From the NCBI GenBank assembly GCA_958450365.1, contig CAUEEP010000925.1:1612001-1676000 (forward strand): 64,000 nt of DNA, written 5' to 3'. This DNA is from Mesorhabditis belari (taxonomy: Eukaryota; Nematoda; Chromadorea; Rhabditida; Rhabditidae). This document shows positions 34,046 to 44,164 of the stretch, in pieces. A model generated the notes under the pieces. That model made no database searches and was not told the DNA's origin. It saw only the letters and a program-made list of their open reading frames with translations. Positions within the stretch are counted from its first letter, which is position 1; each line of letters starts with the position of its first letter. A program made the translations under genes and the position numbers.

Positions 34046-37000
34046 TTAATGGCAATTCACTGCCGAATCCACGTTGAACGTTTGCGAGAGCTTTGCTTGC
34101 CGATCTCGTTCTTTTTTCGTGTTTTTTATCCAAGTATCCAACGATCTGGAAGTCACAGTACAGTTTTTTCGCTTTTCTAGAGCTCACTTTCGATTTTCGG
34201 CAACGGTCACTCGGAAGCCGGGCTTGTAACGCCAAAGCTGGTAGGCTTCCTCGCCCGATGTGCAGAGACTGAAAAAAAGAACTCAAGAACGAAGCCAAGC
34301 AGCCAGCCAGCTAGCCAGCCAGCCAGCTAGCCAGCCAGCCAGCTAGCCAGCCAGCCAGCTAGCCAGCCAGCCAGCTAGCCAGCCAGCCAGCTAGCCAGCC
34401 AGCCAGCTAGCCAGCCAGCCAGCTAGCCAGCCAGCCAGCTAGCCAGCCAGCCAGCTAGCCAGCCAGCCAGCTAGCCAGGCAAATATAAACCTTAAATTAT
34501 TGAAAGCATCCTCGGTGAATTGGTAATCCCACCAACCAAATGCGGCTCGATTGTTTTTTACTCTGAAATTTCATGATAAAGAGAGCTTTTTAGGAAATGG
34601 GGATACGCAGATTTTCATGCTGATTTCAAATATCTCTTCCGTTTTCTCTAAATGACAATCTGCGAAGAGTTAGAAGTGTTTAAAGTTTTGTTAGGACTGT
34701 GGTCATTTGAGTCTCCTTGCGCCCTCTTAACGGTCTCCTTGCCCCCTCTTAATAGCTTCCTTGGGGACCTGTTTCCCTGCAGCTGTGGCCGAGTGGTAAA
34801 GCCCTCGTTTCCAAAGCCAGACCTGGCAGGTTCGATCCCAACCTCGACTTTTTTAAAAAAAAGATGGTTCATTTGGGTATTAAGGGCCTCCTTGAGAGCT
34901 TAATTGCTTGCAGCCGTGGCCGAGTGGTAAAGCCCTCGTTTCTAGAGCGAGAGCTCACGGGTTCGATTCCCACTTCGGTTTATCTAGCTTTTTTTACAAA
35001 AAGGTGGTTTATTTGGGTGTTAACGGTCTCCTTGGGGGCCTGTTTTCCTGCAGGTGTAGCCGAGTGGTAAAGCTCTCGTTTCTAGAGCGAGACATTGCAG
35101 GTTTGATCCCGACCTCGACTTTTTAAAAAAAAAAGATGGTTCATTTGGGTCTTAATGGCCTCCTTGATTCGTTGCAACTGTGGCCTAGTGGTAAATCCCT
35201 CGTTTCTAGCGCGAGAGCTCATCAGTTCGATTCCCACTTCAGTCTATTCTTTGCTTTTTTTCTCGGTCAGATTAAATTGTTAAAGCCCACTTCTCTTTCC
35301 AATTGTGAAAGATGAAATCATGTTGACTGAATTTCCCTCCAGTCAGCCATCCATCCCGCACATAGGAATAGGTTTTCTCCAGGAACTGAAAGATTCGATA
35401 AACTAGTGTCGAGAAAAAAAAGGCGTTTAAAGTTAGACGACGCGACTGTACGACTGTACATTCTGGCTATTTACGACATTCTGTAGCCATTTTCGAGCTT
35501 ACAGCTTTCAAATGTGGGAAATTTTCGATGAACCTGAACGCCTGGAATGTCAAAGTTGTCGAGGAGATTTCGAACACAGACTTCATAAAGAAAAAGACGA
35601 CAATATTGTCTGTAAAATGGGTTTGGTTGATAGAATTGCTTGTTGAGTTTATAAAGAGCTTATAAAGAGCTTCTAAAGGCCTGCAAAGGCTTCTAAAGGC
35701 TTCTAAAGGCTTCTAGAGGCTTGTAAAGGCTTGTAAAGGCTTGTGAAGGCTTGTAGAGGCTTGTAAAGGCTTCTCAAGGCTTCTAAAGGCTTGTAAAGGC
35801 TTGTAAAGGCTTGTAAGGGCTTCTAGAGGCTTGTAAAGGCTTGTAAAGGCTTGTAAAGGCTTGTGAAGGCTTGTACAAGCTTGTAAAGAACAAAAATCGA
35901 CTTTACTCGGTCAATTTCCACCAATATTCACATTTAGCCAGACTCGATTCCAATTTTGGGAGATAGCGTCGAACGATTGCACTCTAAAATCAAAGCTATT
36001 AATGTAAAACAAGTCAAAAAACTCAAATCTAAGACCTAATCTTGGAATTGAGAGGTTTTAAGAAAAATCTGGAAGCCAGAAGTGGCTAGAGACTTCTCAA
36101 AACTACACCAAAGCAACACGAAAACTCGAACTGACTAAAGCTCAAATATTGTGAATCTAAGTAATCGAGAAGTCTCTGTGCGTGCCAGGATTCGATTTAA
36201 GCCGCCAGTGAAAATGATTCAATATTGTGGGGGCTGAGAAAAAGCGTCAAACTGCTCAAACGAACATGCACAGCAGCATTGTCGCTCCCGAAACGGTCTC
36301 GATAAACCTCGAAACTCTTCGCCCACATCATTAGAAAGTCGCGGCCACGAGGATCATTTCTATGGATAACATTGAAACAAAGTGCAGCCTCACAATCCCC
36401 AACCTCACAATATAGGATCCAGTCATGATCTCCGAGTTCATCACTCGATTCGTTAGCACCAGAAAGATCGACTCATTGTTGGGGATGAATTTGTCGATTG
36501 AAGTGTCCGGGTTGATCACTCCTGAATTGTGGGACATTAGATTGCCCACTTTTGCCATTGGCAAAGTTTGAGCACAAATATCTTGGCTTTGGGTTGTCCA
36601 AACTCAATATTCTTGGCATCATTAGATTCGCCTAGCCTTTCCTCTATCGATTGGTATAAAAAGTATTAAAGTTGGACCACCCAAAGCCGAGATATTCGAG
36701 CTCAAAGTTAAGGTGCCAAAAGGGGCGGAGCTAGAAAGACCTTATATACGCGCTTCGTATAATTAGATTCGCCTAGTCTTTCTCTATCGATAGATATAAA
36801 AACTATCTATATTGGACAGCTCAAAGCCGAGATATTTGAGCTCAAAGTTTGCCAATGGCAAAAGGGACGAGGCATGTATATAAGGTCTTTCTAGCTCCGC
36901 CCCTTTTTCCAATCTAACTTTAAGCTCAAATATCTCGGCTTTGGATTGTCCAATTTAGATACTTTTTATAGCAATCGATAGAGGAAGACTTGAGGCGAAG

Positions 37001-39620
37001 TTCTAATGATACAAAGGCCGTATAGAAGGTCTTTCTAGCTCCGCCCCTTTTGCCACTAACTTTAAGCTCAAATATCTCGGCTTTGGATTGTCCTGTATCA
37101 ATAGTTTTTCTACCAATCGATAGAGAGAGACTTGGCGCATCTAATGATACGAGGCGCGTATATAAGGCCTTTCTAGCTCCGCCACTTTTTCCAATCTAAC
37201 TTTAAGCGCAAATATCTCGGATTTGGGTGGTCCAATTTAGATACTTTTTATACCAATCGATAGAGAAAGGCTTGGCGCATCTAATGATACAAATAAGATC
37301 GGAATTCGATAGCCCAACGCCGAGATATTTGAGCTCAAAGTTGAGCTAGCTGATTATAGTCTAACCTGGTCTATTTCAGCCTAAATAAAACCAAATTACT
37401 TTCTCAAATCGAGGTAGATCTAGCCTTCCTGGAGGTAGATCGTGCTAGATCTAGTCTTCCTTCTGACCTACTCATAGACCAGAGCCAAATCTAGGTCCGA
37501 CTCTGGTCCAAGTCTTTCCTAAACCGAAAGCAAGCCTTGATGGCAAGATGGGAATCAGAAAAATGGCAAATTAGAAACAAATTTCTGCGATCTGGAGTAC
37601 ACGAAAGGATTTGGTTAATTGATTTGAGCGGAATTTGCGAGTTTTGAATTCTGAGCCGGGATGGGCTAGCCTAGTCAGCCGGCTGTCAAATGGAGTGTCA
37701 AATTGGTGATTTGTGCAGCTCAGAGCTGATCAACTGGGCTCTGGGTGTTGGCAAAACCCTAAGCAGAGTCTCTAGCCCGATAACTAACCCATATCCGCAT
37801 CCAGCATCACAAACCATTCGTGCTCTGTCGTGTTCATGAAGTTTGCAAGGATACAATGCCGTTGATACATATACTGAATCGCTTTTTTATTCAAATTGGA
37901 GGTCAGGAAAGGTTTTGGGACTGGAAAGGGACTGGAAAAGGACTTTCCGGACGACCAGATTTGTTAGTTTCGAGTTCAAGTCCAGAAATCTGTTCAAAAC
38001 TGTTTACTAGCCAATTCAAACGATTTTTTGGTTTTTCTGGAGGTCACCTGAAACTCGAAAAGATTAAAATCGTTGATTTTGAATGATTTTTCAATTTCCA
38101 TTTCCTCAAACTCACATCTTCCATTGCACATCCTTTCACATTCTCTTCATCGTTCACAAGCAAATAATAAGGGATTTTCCTCGATTCACAATAGCATTTC
38201 ACTGTTTTTTGAGCAAATTCGTACTCAGCAATGTTATCTCGATTTTTCAACAACGCCACAAAAGCATACGAAACATCCTAAAGCTATGAAAGTTCAATTT
38301 TTTCAATCTTGACCTTCACGAAATCTATTAAACTTTTTAGATACAGTGACATCCAGATTGATGGTATTTCTTAGAAATTACAGAGTTTATTTGGAAAATT
38401 TTTAAAAAATCGATGAGAACTTGAAAATCCATAAAAAATTTTTTAAATCAACGGTTTAAGTCTCAAATTTCAAATCTTTCAACTCTGTGACATCCAGGTT
38501 GAGCATATTTGCTGGAAATTATAAACCAGACTTGGAAAATTTTCAAAAAATCAAGGAGAACTTGAAAGTTCTAAAAAAATTTTTTTAATTCTGGATTTCA
38601 CAAAATCTATTCAACTTTTTAGATCCAGTGACATCCAGATTGATGGTATTTCTTAGAAATTAGAGAGTCTATATGGAAAATTTTCAAGAAATCGAGCAGA
38701 ACTTGAACAGTTAAAAAAAATTTTTTTTAATCCTGGATTTCACAAAATCTATTAAACTTTTTAGATGCAGTGACATCCAGATTGAGCATATTTGTTAGAA
38801 ATTACAGACTTTATTTGGAAAATTTTCAAGAAATCGAGGAGAACTTGAAAGTTCTAAAAAAATTTTTTAATTCTGGATTTCACAAAACCTATTCACCTTT
38901 TTAGATACAGTGACATCCAGATTGATGTTATTTCTTGGAAATTAGAGACTCTATTTGGGAAATTTTCCAAAAATCGAGCAGTACTTTAAAATCAACGATT
39001 TGAGTTTAAAATTTCAAATCTTTCAACTCTGTGACATCCAGATTGAACATATTTGCTGGAAATTATAGACCAGACTTGGGAAGTTTTTAAAGAATCAAGG
39101 AGATCTTAAAAGTTATAAAAAAAATTTTTTAAATCCTGGATTTCACAAAATCTATTAAACTTTTTAGGTATCGTGACATCCAGATTGAAGTTATTTCTTA
39201 GAAATTACAGACTTTGTTTGGGAAATTTTCCAAAAATCGAGCAGTACTTGAAAATTCTTCAAAAACTCAGAAGTCCTTTCGAATTCTAGCTCAATTCTAG
39301 CTATTTTCCTAGAATTCTAGCTCAATTCTAGCTATTTCAACTCTGTGACATCCAGATTAAACAAATTTGCCAGAAATTTGCCCAGAAAATCGTACCCTCT
39401 TCGGCGTAGGTTGGATAAAAGTCGAGCTATTCAAGAAATCGAAGAGTAAATTGTGGGATGAGATCGGCGACGAAAGATCATCTGAAATTCGGACGCTGTG
39501 CATGCCAGCTTAGCCGAAAATCCCCAAAAACAAACCTCTTTTAAAGTATTGTACAAGTAAAAAGAGGCTCGACACGACGGAGAAGAGTAAAACGAAAAAG
39601 AAACGTTTTCTTTTGATCAT
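34046..39620 (-). CDS. DUF273 glycosyltransferase-like protein, gene 2
   Basis: Paralogue of gene 1. Twelve exons: 39620-39536, 39481-39396, 38277-38116, 37873-37789, 36521-36404, 36359-36266, 35983-35907, 35609-35534, 35385-35291, 34562-34491, 34268-34188, 34145-34046; the phases give 376 residues. N-terminal signal anchor RKRFFFVLLFSVVSSLFLLV; then YCESRKIPYYLLVND, EWFVMLDADMG, NRVMNSEIMTGSYIVR, RFGSDNAAVH, FLYEVCVRNLLDN and SYVRDGWLTGGKFS. It has one intron more than gene 1 (35534/35385). The start follows TTCATTTTCAG by 5 nt, with a short ATG-TAA upstream. The last intron is 42 nt and ends TGTGACTTCCAG. Introns have grown by array E, a foldback family, four tRNA-like units and a CCAG repeat. 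The C-terminus is shorter than in gene 1 and has lost the HWTKTGLVF block. Confidence 0.9.
34290..34482. repeat. 16-bp minisatellite AGCCAGCCAGCTAGCC
   Basis: About 12 near-perfect copies in an intron of DUF273 gene 2. Confidence 0.95.
34680..35260 (+). repeat. Four tandem units each containing a tRNA-like sequence
   Basis: tRNA-like parts at 34779-34848, 34910-34980, 35050-35119 and 35173-35244, separated by shared spacers (GGTTCATTTGGGT, TCTCCTTGGGG). D arm GTGGCCGAGTGGTAAAGCC; B boxes GGTTCGATCCC and variants. In units 2-4 the anticodon arm is CTCGT TTCTAGA GCGAG (or a one-base variant), formally anticodon CTA, which would read the UAG stop codon; unit 1 reads CCA. Acceptor and T stems pair poorly, so these look like decaying tRNA copies or SINE heads. 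They lie antisense in an intron of DUF273 gene 2. Confidence 0.6.
35645..35885. repeat. 10-bp minisatellite AAGGCTTGTA
   Basis: About 23 copies of AAGGCTTGTA/AAGGCTTCTA in an intron of DUF273 gene 2. Confidence 0.95.
36575..37335. mobile_element. Cluster of foldback/MITE copies (AAATATCTCGGCTTTGG family)
   Basis: AAATATCTCGGCTTTGGATT and its reverse complement occur repeatedly in both orientations, with TACCAATCGATAGAG, CTAGCTCCGCCCCTTTT and TATATAAGG elements between. At least four half-elements are nested head to head in intron 4 of DUF273 gene 2. A compact hairpin of the same family is at 53328-53500. Confidence 0.7.
38340..39360. repeat. Array E: eight GTGACATCCAG units in DUF273 gene 2
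   Basis: Box starts at 38346, 38487, 38638, 38770, 38910, 39031, 39173 and 39345; most gaps are 132-151 bp, one 121 and one 172. Sequence is homologous to array D. The array makes up nearly all of the intron between exons 2 and 3, with the + strand box antisense to the gene and the TTCTGGATTTCAC half giving GTGAAATCCAG in sense. Confidence 0.95.
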
Positions 39621-39760
39621 TACATCTGAAAATGAAGGGAATTCGTTTTTAAAATGATTCGATTTATTTTTTGAATTAAAAAAGCTCGTTTGTAAGATAA
39701 AAAAAGCTGAAATTCATTGAAAACACGCGAAATTGGTTGTTTTTTAAATCTTAAACGATT

Positions 39761-39872
39761 CCTAAGCCTAAGCCTGAGCCTGAGCTCTGAGCCTGAGCCC
39801 TAGCCTGAGCCCTAGCCTGAGCCTAAGCCTGAGCCTGAGCCTGAGCCTGAGCCTAAGCCTAAGCCTAAGCCC
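39761..39872. repeat. Degenerate telomere-like repeat (GCCTAA/GCCTGA)n
   Basis: About 19 hexamer units of GCCTAA and GCCTGA with GCCCTA variants. GCCTAA is the complement of the nematode telomere unit TTAGGC. It lies about 140 bp upstream of the DUF273 gene 2 start and 6 bp from a MITE. Confidence 0.85.
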
Positions 39873-39878
39873 CTGAAC

Positions 39879-40386
39879 GAGTCGTCCAACTTTGAAAGCC
39901 CATATCTTTGTCCAGAGATTATCTTATGCCAAACCTTTTTATATCATTGAATAGAGGAGATTTTAGGCTTTCGATTGACACTAAATAGAGCTTGTTTGGC
40001 GTTTTGCATTCCTATAAAAACCAGGTTACACTGGAGCTGAGTTGGATCGGCCTCCCTTCCCTCATTTCCTTTGATTTTTCTAGACTGGATTACCCAATCA
40101 AGCTTTATTTAGTGTCAATCAAAAGCCTGAAATCTCCTCTACTCAAACATCTAAAGAGTCAGCTCTAATCTTATCACTAGACAAAGTTATAGACCTTTCA
40201 AGTCTGACACCTCATCGGATCGGCCTCCCTTCCCACATTTCCTTTGATTTTTCTAGACTGGGTTACCCAATCAAGCTTTATTTAGTGTCAATCGAAAGCC
40301 TAAAATCTCCTCTATTCAATGATATAAAAGGTTTGGCATAAGATAATCTCTGGACAAAGATATGGGCTTTCAAAGTTGGACGACTC
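39879..40386. mobile_element. MITE with near-perfect 115-bp inverted repeats
   Basis: Left arm GAGTCGTCCAACTTTGAAAG... and right arm ending CTTTCAAAGTTGGACGACTC pair over more than 110 bp (ATTATCTTATGCCAAACC, TAGAGGAGATTTTAGGCTTT). The middle holds a third partial copy (40085-40215) beside TTCCTTTGATTTTTCTAGAC direct repeats, so one element may have been inserted in or copied within another. Confidence 0.85.
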
Positions 40387-40389
40387 GCT

Positions 40390-41230
40390 CCGGAAAGTCG
40401 ACTAGCCCAACAATTGACTAAATTTGACTTTTCTAAACTTTTAAAAAGCTTTTTGCTATCAGATTTCCTAAAATAAAGAGTATTTAGTTGAAAAATAAGA
40501 ATAAAATCAAAAAATAAAGGCAAAATAAAGAAAAAAGAACAGAATTTGTGATGACTTTTCGAAAATCGATGAAAAAAAACGAATTTTGAATGAAATTGAT
40601 GATTTCTATAAGGAATTTGATAAAATGCTCAACAAATGCCAAAAGATTTTCCCCAAATTCCCTCTCTCCTGTTCCCCTTTTCTATTCAAAAATTGTCGGG
40701 GATGTGCTGAGTAAACAAAAGGAGAGAAAGCGATGGTTTTTGGGGGTTTTCAGCGGTTTTCAGCGATTTTCAGCGCTTTTCAACGGCCCCCTCACTTTTT
40801 GAGGACTCTCATCAGAGAAAATGGCAAAACAAGCCCGAATTTCTTCGATCTGGAGTACACGAGCGCGCTTGCTAAATCGATTTTCGCGAGATTTTCGATT
40901 TTTGGGTTTTGAGACTCGGCTCGGCTTCTAGTTGAATAAAAATCGTTTTTTTCTGGCGTAGAAGGGTCAAATTCGCTTTCAGATTAACCCTTTTAGGCTT
41001 AGAATGACTGAAAATGACTGAATGACTCTTAAATCAATAGAATTTGACATGAAAAATAGAAACTCAAATTTCCCCCAACCACCAACAAACAACCGGCTAA
41101 TCCTCTAAACCAAAATCGATTTGAAAAGTGTTTGTGAGCTGAAACTAGCGTCAAAAAGCGGTAAAAAGCTTTCCGTGATATGGAAAAAAGCCTTCCGGAT
41201 GTTATTCTGTTTGTTTAAGAATTGGAAAAA
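40390..41230. other. Gene-free, nothing recognised
   Basis: AT-rich with a GGTTTTCAGCGATTTTCAGC short repeat near 40740-40790. No supported gene. Confidence 0.4.
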
Positions 41231-41238
41231 GCTAAGCG

Positions 41239-41366
41239 CTCGAGGTGGACTCGAACCAAAGCTGAGAGCTTCGACTTTTAGGAGAGCTGGTTCCGTTTGA
41301 CAGCGACAGCGTTTGACAGCTACAGCGTTTGACAGCAACAGCTAGCCATTGTGCCACAGAGGCTGG
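41239..41366 (-). tRNA. tRNA-Asn-derived copy with internal triplication
   Basis: Minus strand: A box TGTGGCACAATGGCTAGCTG and B box TTTGGTTCGAGTCC. Between them the anticodon region GCTGTCAAACGCTGT is repeated three times, lengthening the body to about 128 bp, so it cannot fold as a tRNA. Confidence 0.5.
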
Positions 41367-41454
41367 ACCGCTAGTTAGAGGTAAAAAACTTTCTTGATCT
41401 GGAAAAAAGTTATTGCGTTTTTTGAGGCTTGGGAACTTTTGGCCATGATAAAGA

Positions 41455-41745
41455 AGCTGTCAATCTCTCAGAAATTCGTCTCCAAAGCTCTAGTGACTTC
41501 CAGAACTACATTTTATCCAATCAACGATCCAGTTTAGTTACCCAAACGGCTCTTTTCGATCCGGTTCAGTTACGCAACTTTTGACTATCATCCAGAAGCT
41601 GTCAATCTCTCAGAAATTTGTCTCCAAAGCTCTAGTGACTTCCAGAACTACATTTTATCCAATCAGTGACCCGATTTAATTACCCAAACGTCTCTTTTGG
41701 ATCCGGTTCAATTACGCGACTTTTGATCGAAGTTCGAACCAGCCG
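41455..41745 (+). repeat. Array F: two units with GTGACTTCCAG and two SL1-like motifs
   Basis: Units of about 143 bp containing CTCTAGTGACTTCCAGAACT, then AGTTTAGTTACCCAAACGG or CGATTTAATTACCCAAACG, then CCGGTTCAGTTACGCAACTT. Inverted relatives form 43400-44160. Confidence 0.9.
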
Positions 41746-41802
41746 GGAGGGGTGGGTTTCGCTGGACAGCCGAACGCGTTAACTATTGCGCCACAGAGGA
41801 TG
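41729..41802 (-). tRNA. tRNA-Asn-derived repeat copy
   Basis: Minus strand: CTCTGTGGCGCAATAGTTAA, CGCGTTCGGCTGT (as in animal tRNA-Asn) but the Asn anticodon GTT is replaced, and B box CTGGTTCGAAC. Probably dead. Confidence 0.5.
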
Positions 41803-41874
41803 TCGTCTGGATAGCTAGCTAGAGGTAGAAAGCTTTCCTGACATGGGAAAAAGTTTTTTGAGAATTAAGAGCTT

Positions 41875-41950
41875 GGGGCGGACTCGAACCAGCCAGTAGG
41901 GGCGGCTTTGCTTGACAGCCGAACGCGCTAACCATTGCGCCACGGAAGTT
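41875..41950 (-). tRNA. tRNA-Asn-derived repeat copy
   Basis: Minus strand: TTCCGTGGCGCAATGGTTAG, GCGTTCGGCTGTCAAGC and B box GGTTCGAGTCC. CGGCT pairs with AGCCG around a 9-nt loop, which is too long for a tRNA. Confidence 0.5.
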
Positions 41951-42015
41951 GGTCGTCTCAGCGGCTAGAAAGAGCTGTTAAACAATCGAAGTTTCTAAAA
42001 AATGAAAAAGTTCGA

Positions 42016-42099
42016 CGCCAGGCGGACTCGAACCACCACCACCCCAACAGCCGATAGTTTGACAGCCAAGCGCGCTAACCATTACACCACGGAGGCTTG
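42016..42099 (-). tRNA. tRNA-Asn-derived repeat copy
   Basis: Minus strand: GCCTCCGTGGTGTAATGGTT, GCGCTTGGCTGTCAAAC, T arm GGTGG TTCGAGT CCGCC fully paired. Acceptor ends do not pair. Third of a spaced series with the two copies upstream. Confidence 0.5.
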
Positions 42100-42284
42100 C
42101 CAGTTCGTCGGCTAGAAAGCGCTCTTAAACAATCGGCTTCTTGATTTAGGCCTTATAAAAGACCAAAAAAGATCCAAATTTCAAGAAAATCACTTGTTTT
42201 TTGTTTAGAAACCCAATTTTTTGCCTCTATTTCTTTTCCAAGCTTTCCAAAATTTCAACTAAAACGCAGCAATGGTTTTTGGGA

Positions 42285-42650
42285 GATTCTTGAGCTTTCT
42301 AGGCATTTTGGAGCTTTCTAGGCTATTCTTGAGCTTTGTAGGCTATTCTGGAGCTTTCTAGGCTATTCTGAAGCTTTGTAGGCTATTCTTGAGCTTTGTA
42401 GGCTATTCTGGAGCTTTGTAGGCTATTCTTGAGCTTTCTAGGCTATTCTGGAGCTTTCTAGGCTATTCTGGAGCTTTCTAGGCTATTCTTGAGCTTTCTA
42501 GGCTATTCTTGAGCTTTCTAGGCTATTCTGGAGCTTTCTAGGCTATTCTTGAGCTTTCTAGGCTATTCTGAAGCTTTCTAGGCTATTCTTGAGCTTTGTA
42601 GGCTATTCTTGAGCTTTCTAGGCTATTCTTGAGCTTTCTAGGCTTTCTAG
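42285..42650. repeat. 20-bp minisatellite GAGCTTTCTAGGCTATTCTT
   Basis: About 18 copies with T/G variants, very regular. Confidence 0.95.
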
Positions 42651-42654
42651 GCCA

Positions 42655-43395
42655 AAATCTAGTCCATTTTCACTCAATTTTCCACGTAATTTGATGCGAT
42701 TTAAGCTTTAAAAACAGGGAAAATTGATGAAAATTGATGAAAAACGTGAAAAACGCTGAAAAACGCTAAAAGAACGAAATTTTCGTTGTTTAGACTTTTA
42801 AAATTGAAAAAATTAAGAAGAAAATAGGAAAACTGACAAGGAAATCGATTTCTTTTCGTTTCTTTTCGTTTCTTTTTGTTTCTGGTTCGTTTCTTTTTGT
42901 TTCATTCCTTTGTTTTTGCATTATTCACAAATTTTGCCATAAAAAAATCAAGAATTTAGAAAATATTAAAGAAAAAAATACGCTTAATTCGAGAATCGAA
43001 AAAAATCGAAAAAAAACGGACAACAAGAGAACGAAAGAAAGATTCTAATGAAAGAATTGCTTTTAGAAGATCGTAGGAAGATCTTCAGATGAAGATTTCC
43101 CCTCCGAGAAGGCTTTGGTTTTGATTTTCATTGCAATTTTCATTAATTGTAATACTAGAATTGAAAAATTCGCGATTTAGAGATTTTTAACAGCTTAATT
43201 GCCTTAAAAAAAGAGAAAAATAGCTATTTTTAACAGCTTAACCCAGAGAAAACTATCAATTTCCCCGAAAAGGAATTAGGATTGAGGGGAAAATGAAGGG
43301 ATTTTAAAGCAAGAATGAATCGGTGCCTAGCAACACTCGATGGACACTCGACTGATGACAAAAAAGCCAAATTCTTCTGGTCAACTATTGCTTTT
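42655..43395. other. Gene-free, nothing recognised
   Basis: AT-rich, with a TTTCTTTTCGTTTC pyrimidine repeat at 42848-42910. No supported gene. Confidence 0.4.
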
Positions 43396-43399
43396 TTAG

Positions 43400-44160
43400 A
43401 GAGAAATGTGAAATCTGGAAGTCACTGGAGTTTTGGACACGAATTTCTGAGAGATTGACAGCTTCTGGATGATAGTCAAAAGTTGCGTAATTGAACCGGA
43501 CCGAAAAGAGCCGTTTGGGTAACTAAACTGGAACGCTGATTGGATAAAATGTAGTTCTGGAAGTCACTGAAGCTTTGAAGACGAATTTCTGAAAGATTGA
43601 CAGCTTCTGGATGATAGGCAAAAGTTGCGTAATTGAACCGGTACCAAAAGAGCGGTTTGGGTCACTAAACCGGATCGTTGATTGGATAAAATGTGAAATC
43701 TGGAAGTCACTGAAGCTTTGAAGACGAATTTCTGAAAGATTGACAGCTTCTGGATGATAGTCAAAAGTTGCGTAATTGAACCGGATCGAAAAGAGCCGTT
43801 TGGGTAGCTAAACCGGATCGTTGATTGGATAAAATGTAGTTCTGGAAGTCACTAGAGCTTTGGAGACAAATTTCTGAGAGATTGACAGCTTCTAGATCAT
43901 AGGCAAAAGTTGCGTAATTGAACCGGACCGAAAAGAGCCGTTTGCGTAACTAAACTGGAACGCTGATTGGATAAAATGTGAAATCTGGAAGTCACTGGAG
44001 CTTTGGAGACGAATTTCTGTAAGATTGACAGCTTCTAGATCATAGTCAAAAGTTGCGTAATTGAACCGGACCCAAAAGAGCGGTTTGGGTAATTAAATCG
44101 GATCGCTGATTGGATAAAATGTGTATTCTGGAAGTCACTGGAGAGGAATCTCTCGAAAAA
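43400..44160 (-). repeat. Array F': six inverted units with CTGGAAGTCAC and SL1-like motifs
   Basis: CTGGAAGTCAC at 43415, 43557, 43700, 43842, 43985 and 44128 (spacings 142, 143, 142, 143, 143). Each unit carries, on the minus strand, CCGGTTCAATTACGCAACTT and CCGGTTTAGTTACCCAAAC. Same family as 41455-41745 in opposite orientation, with the tRNA-Asn-derived cluster between. Confidence 0.95.
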
Positions 44161-44164
44161 GTTG

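Noticed and set aside
37861..37873. Apparent loss of a splice acceptor in DUF273 gene 2 (ATCAA where gene 1 has ATCAG)
   Set aside because: The true acceptor in both genes is the TTCAG 12 nt further upstream; the exon is intact.
41455..44160. SL RNA genes
   Set aside because: No GT donor in the right place, Sm site or three-stem structure was seen after the SL1-like motifs.
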